NCBI RefSeq assembly: GCF_963678635.1
Contig: NC_087070.1
Coordinates: 54,786,617 to 54,850,616 of the forward strand
Length of the DNA stretch: 64,000 nt
Direction of reading: 5' to 3'
From: Symsagittifera roscoffensis
Taxonomy: Eukaryota; Xenacoelomorpha; Acoela; Convolutidae
Of the stretch, positions 12,201 through 24,200 are shown in pieces. The notes below the pieces were generated by a model. That model was not told the origin of the DNA, made no database searches, and saw only the letters and a program-made list of their open reading frames with translations. A program made the position numbers and the translations under genes. Each line of letters starts with the position of its first letter. The stretch's first letter is position 1.

Positions 12201-15200
12201 TGCATCGGTATTCAGATTTACAGTCATTCAACTTGTGACCATACAAATAGTTGAATCAGAGCGAATTAAGTTTGACCGAACTATTTTCGTTTGTCAATTG
12301 AGAATTTTAAAAACTTCCGTCAACGACCTAAATTGTAGTTTTGTTGATCAGCCGGGCCAATAAGAAAAGTCGAGTTGGTTTTCCGTTAATTTGAGGTGAA
12401 AGAATTTGTTTTTTTGATGAGCTTCCCATTTTGTTGATTTTGAAATAACCTTCAAAATATGATCTACCTCTAAATGATTCACCAGAGTGCAATTTTTTGT
12501 TTTCAGAGGCTTTTGCATAAATTTTGAGCCAGTTAGAGAAGTCAATCAAAGTAGCGTACTCTAAGCCAAGATTGCAAAACCCTTCTTTTTTCAAAATAAT
12601 CCCGGGAAGAAGTTTTCTCCGAGATATTCTTGAGAGCTTAATCGACGCAAGATCTGCGTCATAATTGCTTGCCTAAAGCTGTTTACAAGCTTTCGAGGAA
12701 AGGCTGCAAATTTCACAAAATGAAAGGATTTCTCATTTGAGGTCGTTCGAAATCCTTGAGTTGCTCAATGAAAGCTGAGACTATAACTTCGTGATTTCCA
12801 ATTCGTCGAGTAAGTTAAACAATTGCTTAGTTGTACTGACTGAAGCTGTAGCGAATCTTTCAATCAAACATTCGGCGTCTTCAATGCATAATGATTGCAA
12901 ATACTTTTTCATTTCAACCGGAGCAATTTTTGGAATGTTTTCAACCGCAGTTCGCAACAGTAGAAATCAATTATTCCATTTGTGAGGATCTTCATCAAAT
13001 TTAGACAATTGGATATCCGAAAGTTTGAATCCTTTTAAACTAGAGGAACATGCAAACTAGAGATCTCATTGGGTGCCAGATGAGCCGGTTGACGGTAATG
13101 ATAACTGCTTACCACTTGTTCAAGTGTGTCAAAAGTATCCTGAATCTATTGTCTGAGAAGAGCAAGCTATCTTGTTTTCTTGTTATATTACCAGCTGATA
13201 TTCGCGGTAAAAGTATTGTTTGGCCTGAAAACTTTGACTATCTAAGCATTTCGTTGACTCAAATCTGGTCTGCTGATTGGGTCTTTTGTTTACGACTTGA
13301 GAGAGTGGGAGCAGAAACTCGAATCTGTCTATTCTTTGGTTGACGGTGATCTTTGATAATTTTGAATGATTTTTCTACACTTTATTAAAGAAAAAGAACT
13401 TTTCATTTTAAATCTGTTTCATTAACTTTTTGCAATTGCTGGTTGTTTCTTTTGATCAAAAGACAGATAAAATTGAGGTGAACAAGGAAACAAGCCCGAT
13501 AACCTTTTCAATTAGTTCCTCCCTTCACCAGTGAATCGACATTGATTTTAGATGAATTATTCTGCTAGTTTTTTCACCTGAATCAGCTCTTTTCAAATTT
13601 TTCTTATTTGCTCAAAGTTATAGTCCGCGAAAAAATTTCAAAGCAAATCTGCCACTTTAACTGTCAGTTCTTGAAGTTGTAATTAAGGTACGTTTTGAAA
13701 AATGTACAAAAAAAGATTTTAAATAAAAAAATTTGCTGCAAGTATTTCAAAAGAAGCAAAACGTTAGCTACCAGTACTTGGCAAAACTTCAGCTAAAATT
13801 TTCATCGTAAAAATCACAATGTCAAAATTGAAAACAAAATATCTTTATCAACAATATTCTCGAGCAGTTCTAAAATTGTAAAAAAAAGTTTCAATTAAAG
13901 TGTGTTTTCTCGACTCTCTGAACGTGCTAATTCAGAAAGCCTCAAAACCATATTAGCACGAAAACACTGATTGGTCAAATTTCTGTCGTGAAATGTTCGA
14001 GTATCCAAACAATGTCGTTGACTCAAACTTTATGTGCTGACTTGCCTGGCTTCAGCTTGTACTGCGTACTATAGTCGGAGCTTAATCTCGAAGGAGACGT
14101 TTCCAGAAGCTGACCGCTTTTTTTCTCGCGATCCTTCATTATTTGTAGCGATTTTCTCGTAGTTGTATTCAAAACAGCTTTTTCATGATTAGTTCTTTTG
14201 ATTTTGTTGTTTTCCATTTCGGATTGCCTTTTATATACGTCTGTATATGAGGTAAGATTGATCAAGAATCGAATGGGCGGGCTTACATTTAGATCACCAT
14301 CAGAAAACAATTTTGAATCAACACAAAAACTATTTTAACGAGCTTTAACACTGAGCATGCCTTTTTCTACTGAACAGAGTTGTTTTCAAAAACAATTAGT
14401 TAATCTGATTGCTTTGTGATTACTCACTTCTATGTCTCAAAAACTAGCGACTCCGGTAATCAATTTTTTGAGATTTTTTTGCAAAATAGATGAGATCTCT
14501 CAGAACAAGTTTATTATTCATAAGAAACTATTCAATAAAAACAATTCATAAAAAAACCAGTTTAGTAATTAGTCTGATCCTGTACATATAGCGCAAAATG
14601 TTATAGTCGCTGTTAGTTTTTTTGCATTTAATCAATTGAACGGAATTTTTTAAATTTTCAATGTGTTTCCCTAATTTCTGCAAATGTTGAAAAGAAGGAC
14701 GGATAAAAATGAGGTGAGGCAGGAAACAAATCCGATAATTATTTTAATTGTTTCCTGCAATATATCAGTGAATCCACAAGAACTCAAGAGAATATCATCT
14801 GCTAATTTTCCCACCCTAATCTGTCTCCTTGAATTTTCGCTTCTTCGTCAAAAATTGCAGTTTGCAAAAACACTTCAAAGCAAATCTGCGACTTTAAATG
14901 TCAATCACCTTAAAACTGTAAACAAGGTGCCTTTCGAAGAATATACAAACCATAATTTGAAATGCAAAAATTGTTTAAAAATGTGCAAAAGAAGCAAAAT
15001 TCAGCGAACAATATTCAGCAGAAATTCAGATAAAATTTACCTTGTAAAAACCACACATACAAATTAAAGAAAATATCAACAGCATTTGCCTGAACTTTAA
15101 ATTCTGTTTTATTATCAACCCTTCATGTTTGTCTGTGGCTGGAAATTCTTGTTATTATAGTACTCTAATCGGCTGAGCCATTAAAAATGTGGGAGCTATT

Positions 15201-18200
15201 ATTCGATTTGTGCAGGACATGATCTGAATAATATATTTGATTTGGCCAATTACCTTAGAAGAAAAAGTGAAAAATGGTCAAAAATGGAATTCAATGAGTT
15301 CCACTTCTTTGCACTTCATTTTTATTATATGGTTAGGATTTAAAAAATTCATACTTTCAACCGACTAGTATTTTGTTATCAAAAAAAATCTACATTTTTT
15401 GACGCGTGCCCTAAAATTCAATTTTGATTTGAATTTTGTAAGACTTATTTAGCGTCATAAAGTCCTGAAGTTGTGCAGGAAATAAACAAGTTCTGCAGGA
15501 AATAAACAACGCACTTTCTTATTTCCATACTTCACATGGCCACCACATCACGCAGCTAGCCAAAAGAAGACGTCAAACTACTGTGAAAATCAGAGTTTCG
15601 ATTCGATATATTGTGGTACCAAAGGGCCTTAAAGAATCCTTATGGGTCAATCGAATATATAATCGAAATATATTGTTGCCCGGCTTTTTTTTCTCAGTTT
15701 GCTAACTTCGGAAAAACTTCATATGTGCACCTGTTAAAGTATCTGAAAAAAGTCTCAGTTTGAATAATTTACCATTTTCTGCACATATCTGAACAGATTG
15801 GCCTGTAAATTTCAAAAAGGCGCTACCTATCTTTTGCGCCACTTAATTTAGAGTATTTTCAAGTTTGTCTAATTAATGAAGTGACGGTTGTCTGCTGGCT
15901 GGCTGCACACTTCTAGTAAGAAGTTCTAAAAATCAAGCAGCTGAGTCATAGACATGTTTCAAAGTAACTTCGGGTCTAATAAATTTGTCAGGTCAAACAG
16001 GCAGTATGTATGTAAACATAAAGCAGTAAATTAAGTGTCCCCTAAACGAATTAAAAGGGACAATTTTGACAAATGAAGTTTCGTTAGCTAGCTTGTACTG
16101 ATATCTATGTCAGAAATTCAGCATGTTTTAATTGACCATGCTAATCAGAACACATGCTAATAATAAGCTGATGCATCCAAATAATGTGTTAGAAGAAGAA
16201 AAATAAATCACTTTTAAGTGTACGTGTACAATGGGTGTGGGATCAGGCGCGGATCTAGTAGGAATTTCTCGAAAGGGGGGGGGGGGGGGAGAGGTGGAGG
16301 ATTTTCAAAAAAAAATAGAAAAATTTGTCGACCTTTTTTTAGGTCTACCAAATTGATTTTCTGAGCTCTCCCAAAGCACTGAAAAGACTCTAATGTGACC
16401 AAATTTTCTGCGCTGCAGGAAAATTTTTGAAAAAAGGCCAAAATGGCGTTTTTAGGCACTTTTTATTTTAGAAAATTTCGACCAAAAAATCGCGTTTTTT
16501 CGGCGCGCGCTCCCCCCTCAAAATTAGTATAGATTGGCGCCAAAGGCGCCTTTAAAAAATTTTTAGGCCGGTCAGCCAAAAATGGATATCTCAAAATAGT
16601 ACAAAGGGGGGACCCTTTGGGTCGGCAGGGGTGGAATCCCTGAGTGGGGGGCGTCAAATCCTTGAGGGAAAAAAACGTCCCCCCCAATCCGCAACTGTGT
16701 GGGATAGAAAGTTTCATTTTTAGTTCTGAAAACTGGTTTCTTCTTTTTAAAAGACAAATTATAATACGGACGCGCCAATATGTAAGAGGCGACAATGCCT
16801 AACAAGAGACTGTTCGTATAATGCGACAATTGATTCATGTGCACGATACCTCTAGTGCCGAATGATAGCGTAGCGGGGTGTAGCGGGGTGTGGCAAATGA
16901 TATTACACAGAAGTATATTTAGGAAGGGGGCGGGGAGGACGCCCCTTTAGAGATTCGACCCCCTCACAATCTAAAAGGTCTTTTTTGTTACAATTTTACA
17001 ACATCGATTTTCGTTCAACGACTTAAGTTTTTCTAAAACCGCATGTGGTACCAATGAATGCTAATTTTCGGAAAAACCGAGCGCCCAAAAAATTTTGGTC
17101 TTAACCTTCAAAAAACAAATATTAATACGATGAAAGTTTGCTAAAATAAATTCTGTATAGTGTTTTGGGAGAGCTTAAAAAATCAGTTCGGCCGATAAAA
17201 AAATTTCATCAAAAAATACATTTTTTTTGAATATCCGCTCCGCGTCCCTCCCTCGAGAAAATCATATATCCGTTCTTGCAACAATTACCTGACATTGCGG
17301 TTCAAACAATTCATCCAGCTTGTCCAAAGTCAGTATTAATTGAATTAAAGAAAGTGATTTCAAAATTTTGCTCAAAATGTTTACTCAGAAAATTGAACAT
17401 TCGCACCAATTGAAAAACCGCCCGGGAAAAAAAGATTTTCTGAAATTTGTTTGTGTATATAGTGTTTCCTAGTAAATCGGACAATAAGATAATTGTCTCA
17501 TCAATAACCTGACAACCCCATTGTTCTTAACCCGCTGCTTGACAACTATTTCATACCATGGCAATTTTTTGCACACATTTTTTCCGATATTAATGCATGG
17601 TTTGATTTGATGGAAGTTTTGAACGATTTCTATTGGACGTTTTATAACCATGTGCGTTTGACAAGAGCAATACTATTCAAAATAGATTAGAATGAAATAT
17701 TGACAGTGTGTATGGCATGATCCACAGTTGCAGAGAAAGGGTGTACTGGAAATGGTTTTCAGGGGGGATTTACAGGAGGGTTGAAGAATTAATCAGAGGG
17801 TTTAAAGAATTCGAATCATTTCCTCTTTTGTTGGCTACTGCGGCATATTTAATTTATAGACATATTCAATCACTTCTAGCTGTCTCGCAAACAATTCTCA
17901 AGATTTAGGGCTGAGTAGTCAGTTGTGACAATTGACGTGCCATCCCCAAATCCTCCCCTGCGCAGCTAATGCTAATGCATTTCTCTACCGCCGTATCTTA
18001 AGCTTATAAATACATTGTTGGCAACTAAACTGCTCGTAAGCTTTTTTTTCAAAGCAACCTTTTAGAGTCCCTCCTACATAATTAAAAACCAAGCGTACTC
18101 TTTTAAAAGGGGTTGGTAGTTTCAAACAGTTGCATATTTAGGTCACTCATTCAGGTATTATATATGATATGACATACATGTTCAGCCGAGTGACTTAAAA

Positions 18201-21200
18201 ATGTGCGCAATCATACACTTTGAGAGGAGTGTGTGCCAAAAACGAGATTTTTTAATTTAAAACTTTCCAAAAAGCTTCTACAAAAAGGTATTTTTAGAAA
18301 AATCACAGGCAGAACAATCTTTTTTTTTTCGAAAAAGGTCACATAGTATTTTGGCAGGCAGAACTGTCCATAAAAAATAAAGGGCCTGAAAACTTCAGGA
18401 TCCTGATTAATCAAAATTCAGTAATCACAGATTTTTGAGATCCTCCATAAAAATGGTTCGAGAATAGATAGCTCTTCAGAAAACCAAAATTGACTATAAA
18501 TTTTTGCACAAAATTCAATAAATACAGGGTGTTTTAGATAGATATAATAAATATTACACTATTAGTTTCACGACGAATCACCCTACAAAAAAACTTTTTT
18601 CGGGAAAACCTGCCCAAGTCAGCCAATTATTTCAACTACTTGTTCACACGTTTTTTGCAGTTTATCGGGTTTTCACGGAATTTTATGGAAGAAGTTACTA
18701 TAGTGCTGAATTAAAACAACCGGATAAAATGATTTGAAAAGATTTTTTTGAACTTGTTTGTCATAGTATCTAAATTTAGTTCAAGTTCCATTTCTAGTTG
18801 TGCTACTTAATTCATTTATCTGTCTGGCACTAACTGGTATTTAACCTTCGGAGTTTGTCTGTCACCTTCGGATGACAGCTATTTTATTGTGTCCGACTAA
18901 CCTTCTAAACTACGGTTACTTACTCAAAAGGATTAAAATTAACACATCGAAACCGTTTTTTTCTCATGGCGCAGCCAGCAGGCCAAAGTGGGGGGAAAAA
19001 CCCGCTGGGGATTACATCGTTTTGGCCCTCGACGTTTGCAGAGCCACCAATGCTATGGGAGTTTTGGTTCAATCGTTTTCAATGGGGGACGGTGGCCAAA
19101 TATAGTATAAACCCAAAGAATTTCTATTATGCCAGTACGTTAACTGCAGCGCAGGTTACAGATTTACCAGTGGAGGTAGACGGAAAAGATCGCCTGGCGT
19201 CGGAGCAAACGCTTATCTCGAACTTGTATTTGTGTCTGGGGGAGAAAGATCAGGATGAGCTACATAAGAGGAAACCACACCTGGATTTATCTACAACAAG
19301 GTACTCTAGAGTATTGGATACTATTGAAACAGAATTTAAGAAGGAACGGAACGAAACTTACGAGACATTCCAACTATTGGCACGGAAGCAACAAATAGGA
19401 GAATCGTTGGAACAGTTCCACTCAGTGTTGAGTGGGCTGGCCGCTCGATGTAATTTTGGAGCATTGGAGACCAGGATTTTGCGGGATGTGTTCATTGTGA
19501 ACATGAACAATAGGGAGGCCCAAAACGAGTTATGTCGCTCGACGAAGACACCAGAGGAGGTGTACTGTATTGCACTTTCATATGAACGTGGATACAAATA
19601 TGCTAAGTCATACGGATCGATAACCGGGGGAGCAACAACTAGTGGCACCACCGGTGGAGCTGGAGCGTTCCAAATCAAGACGGAACCGATGGGAGCCATC
19701 CGAAGAGGATACAGAAATAATAGACAGCGGGGCTGTGGATCGTTTAGAGGGCGAGCATAAATGAGAGGGGGTGGTTCTAGAAGATGCTATAATTGTGACC
19801 AACCCAATTTTACCCCGGAACACCTCACTACTTGTCCAGCCAAAAATGCGACGTGTAACTTCTGCCGGAAAACGGGACACTACGAGAGGACTTGTAGGGG
19901 AAAGCGAAATAATCGGGAACCGGGAGTGGGACTAATCCAAAATCAGGAGGATATGGAAGCTAGTGAAATAGGCGACGCGGAGGATACTTACTCGCAGCAT
20001 GAGAATTACGTTGGATGGGTTAATACACCGGTAAAGAAGCAACGATCGTGGGATTCGGATAGCTCAGGAGATTATGTTGTCATGGCTGTCAAATCTCGAA
20101 GAGAAACAGAAATAAAAGTGGCCGGCGCCCGACTACCAATTAAGGTAAATGGAAAGCAAACAAACGTTTGGATAGATAGTGGATCATCGATTTCAATATT
20201 CATCATTGGGTATTGAAACGGACATTGGGCACCGCAGGCGTAAATGTAAATGCACCGGCGCCGGAGGACGATGAGTTCAGGGATTACGGAAACAACCCTT
20301 TACGACTACTAGGAACAATGGACGTATTGTTGGAAACGAACGGATGGCTGCCTACGCGAATATCAGAGTGATTGGAGGAAGCAGACCATCAATTATTGGA
20401 AGAGACCTAATGCCAAATCTTGGATTACAGATAGTGCAGAAGACACCGGAGGAGAATGTGATGTCGGTACAGAGTGATCAATCTGCGGCCGAGGCAATTG
20501 AGGTGAAGGATTCACTAGATCACTGGCAGACCTATTTCAGTAAGCAATTTGAAAACCTTTTTAACAGAGTCGGAAAAATTAAGAATTATAGGGTACACGC
20601 GGATTTTTTCGAAACGTTAACGCCAATTCAACAAAAAGGACGTAGAGTGCCGATCACATTGCAGGATAAGGTCGATAAGGAAATTGATAAACTTTTACGA
20701 CAAGGACACATTGACAAGCTGAATGAATGTTTGGATAAGTATTTTGTTTCTCCGATTGTAATAACAGTGAAAAAGGACGGATCAGTAAAATTAGCGTTAG
20801 AATCCCGGGAGTTGAACAAGCAAGTCCACAAGAATAAATACCAAATGCCGAATATAGAAGAGCTTATGGATACGGTAGGACAAACGATAAGCGAACGGAA
20901 ACCAAGAGATGTATACTTTTCTACTATGGACCTTACGTACGCGTACGGTCAATTACCACTTAGCCCGGAAACGAGCGTGCAATGCAATTTTTCGCTGGTG
21001 GGAGGAAAATCAACGGGCACGTATCGCTTTCAAACGGGGTTCTACGGCCTTACAACCATGCCAGCGGAATTTCAAAGAGTGATGGATACGATCCTTTCGG
21101 AATTTCCGCAGGCGCATGCTTTTATGATGACATTTTGGTGGTCACCGAAGGAAGGGAGATTGCGCATATCTCGACAGTTGAGAAAATTTTGAGGAAGTTG

Positions 21201-24200
21201 GATTGCGAGAATATGTCACTTAAGCTCACAAAATGCCAATTTGCGCGGAGAGAGTGTGAATGGTTGGGACACAAAATAACTCGTACCGGAATAACACCGC
21301 TCGTCCTAAAAACGGAACCGATCGAATCGCTAAAAGCACCAAAAACGGTGTCACAAGTTAAATCCGTTATGGGATCCATTCACAGCCTGCACAAATATCT
21401 TCCGGCGCTTGCGGAATCATCAGCGTCCTTGCGCCCACTTTTAAGCCGAAAAAAAATGATTATATTTGGAGTGATGAATGTCAAATATCATTCGAAAACC
21501 TGAAAAAGCAGGTGGCTAACATACATAGTAGAACTTCGGCATTTTGATATACACCGAGACACAAGGATTGTGTGTGACGCTAGTCATAACGGGCTCGGAG
21601 CGGTTCTCGAGCAACTAAATTCCGACGGCTGGCGGCCGATATCGTTCGCGTCCCGGTATTTAAACGAGGCAGAGAAACATTATTCAACTAATGAATTAGA
21701 AATGCTGGCAGTTGTGTGGGGGGCGGAATATTTTCCTAAGTATGTGCTGGGAAGAAAATTTTTAATAGTTACGGACCATAAGGCACTAGTATCATTGCTA
21801 AATGGAAACAACAAAAAGAACAAAACAATGTTCAGCAGATTAACAAGATGGGTAGATCGCCTTATACCGTTCGATTTTCAAGTAGAGCATAAACCCGGAG
21901 CGAAAATTGGACTCGCCGATTATCTATCAAGGCATCCCAGTTTGGAACTTCAACCGGTTAGCACCTACGACAGTATGTTTACGGTGGCGAAACTTAGTAG
22001 AATTAGATCCGCCCTCGGATTTGAAAAGGAACATGTCTCCAAAAATAGACTCGAGTCTCCACCGGTTACTAATAATAGACGCGTTTGTAATATATCGAAT
22101 AGAAAACGACCGGTAGAGGGCGAACGATCATGCGATGGAAATTGGACCAATCACAAAGTGACGAATTACTTTTCCGGCAGGTCAATTAAATTTAGTAATA
22201 ATTCAGTTGGGACTATTATTGAAGCTAACTTTAGTTACTTAAATCCTTCAAAAACACTCAAAATTTCTTCAAATTCTACAACAAACACTCAAAATTCAAA
22301 ACACAATTTAATCATGGAAATGAAAATCAGAAAATTATTGGAACGACACCCTAGCATTAGTAGTAGCGATGAAGTAGATGAGATTGATGTGGATATGCAG
22401 GCGGTTACAACAGAAGTCCGGAGCACTAAAACAAATACTATTATTTCCATTCCGTCGGTTTACCCTGGTGAAAGTTTTCCACCGGTTAATCCGGAAAATA
22501 GAGTTATGTCCATCATTCCGAGAAATTGCAAAACCGTCAGTAAACAAACCGCTCTTCCCGAATTGTTCAATCTTCGAATCATAGAACCACAATATAATTC
22601 AGATCCACAATTACGAGCCATTATCGAATTAACTAAATGTAAAGACCCTCAGTTACACTCAAAAATTGCAGCGATGAGTAAGTACTTTGCGCAGTATACG
22701 CAGGACTTTCACGTAAGAGACTGATGCCTGTGGATGGATGAGAGGCTGGTGATCCCTAACACCTTGCAAGCGGCGGTGGCTAAAAGGTTACATTATTATC
22801 ACCACGGCAAATCAAGTATGTACGACGCGGCTAAAGACATCTGGTACCCGTATATGTTCCGTAACCTAGCAACTATTGCCGGAAATTGCCAGGAATGCAC
22901 ATAAGCGGGTAAGAATTTGAAAAATATGTGTTCGAAGAATGATATAGGGAAAACACCTGAGCCGAGGGAACCGAATGAATCGGTACAACTGGATTTTTTG
23001 GGGCCCATTAACTACTTGAAGGAGTCTAAAAAGTATGTTTTGGTGGCGGTGGATCGGTTCTCACGTTGGCCATCGGCTATGGTCTGTAATTCGAACCGAT
23101 CGGATAAAATTATTAAATTTTTAAAAGCATACATAATTGCCCATGGAGTTCCGCGCCAAATTCGAGTTGATCAAGGAACAATTTTTATGTCTAAGGAGGT
23201 TAGGGCATTTTGTCATAAACAAGGAATTGAAATCTTCATCTCGCCAGTGAATGATCATAGGGCAACAGCATGTGTCGAACGCACGATTGGCAGCATCAAG
23301 AATTCAGTACTTACGTATGCGCGGGAGGATAAACCGGAACCCTTGGATCGAATGGTCGAAAGAGCCCTCGGAGCTTTAAGATTTGTTAAAAACGCCACCC
23401 TCAACATAACACCGTTCTAAGTGCACCACGGCTGGGAAGCTAACACCGTTCTCAGAAATTTGACTAAAAAGCCTACTTTACGGAACCTAAATTGGAAAAA
23501 TGTAATACGATCTAAATCTGCATGTTTAGATGAACGAGAACTAATCGCCCAAGCAATGCCGGAACCTATGGATATCAACTGGGGAATCCGATCGGAACTG
23601 AGTACGACCTGAAAAATAGGCGAAAACCCCTGAAATTGGCCGATGACCAGGCCACTAACCAGGATGACGATCCTGGAATTGTGCGGGCGCCAAGTGAACC
23701 AGTAGAAATACCACCGGCAGTGGTGATGCAGAGGACCGGGGAGCGGAATTTAAATAGGTATAGACCATTAAATTCGGACATAGTTAACCAAAGTAAGCAT
23801 ACTATTGAAATGAGTAATGGTGCTGTGCTTAGAAAATCGGGAGTAGCACTAAAGAAAGCAGAAGTTCCAAAGAAACCGGTACCGGGACAAATCGCGACAC
23901 CACCAACGCCAGGGGACCTAAAGAGAAAGTTACTGACGCGAGTTTACCAGCCAAGCAGCTCCAAAGGCACCAGGGGAGCTTTCCATAGCACCATGGGAAA
24001 GAAGTCACGATTCCAAAATTTGGAATTCACGGAGGATTCAGACTCGGACGCGGAGGATCATTTGCCACTAATCACGTCGAAGCAAGCAAAACAGACAAGT
24101 GGGGGAACAAACGTTGAGGAAGAGGGACAAGGAACGTCTGGCGGGGGACAGGATCAAATACAACCTGAAATCATAAAGACTCGACCTAGTAATTACGAGA

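Noticed and set aside
14023-14310. A minus-strand peptide containing DVYKRQ, which resembles the translation of the Tn5/Nextera mosaic end and would suggest adapter contamination.
   Set aside because: The DNA (GACGTATATAAAAGGCAA) differs from the mosaic end at four or more positions, so the match is only at protein level and coincidental.
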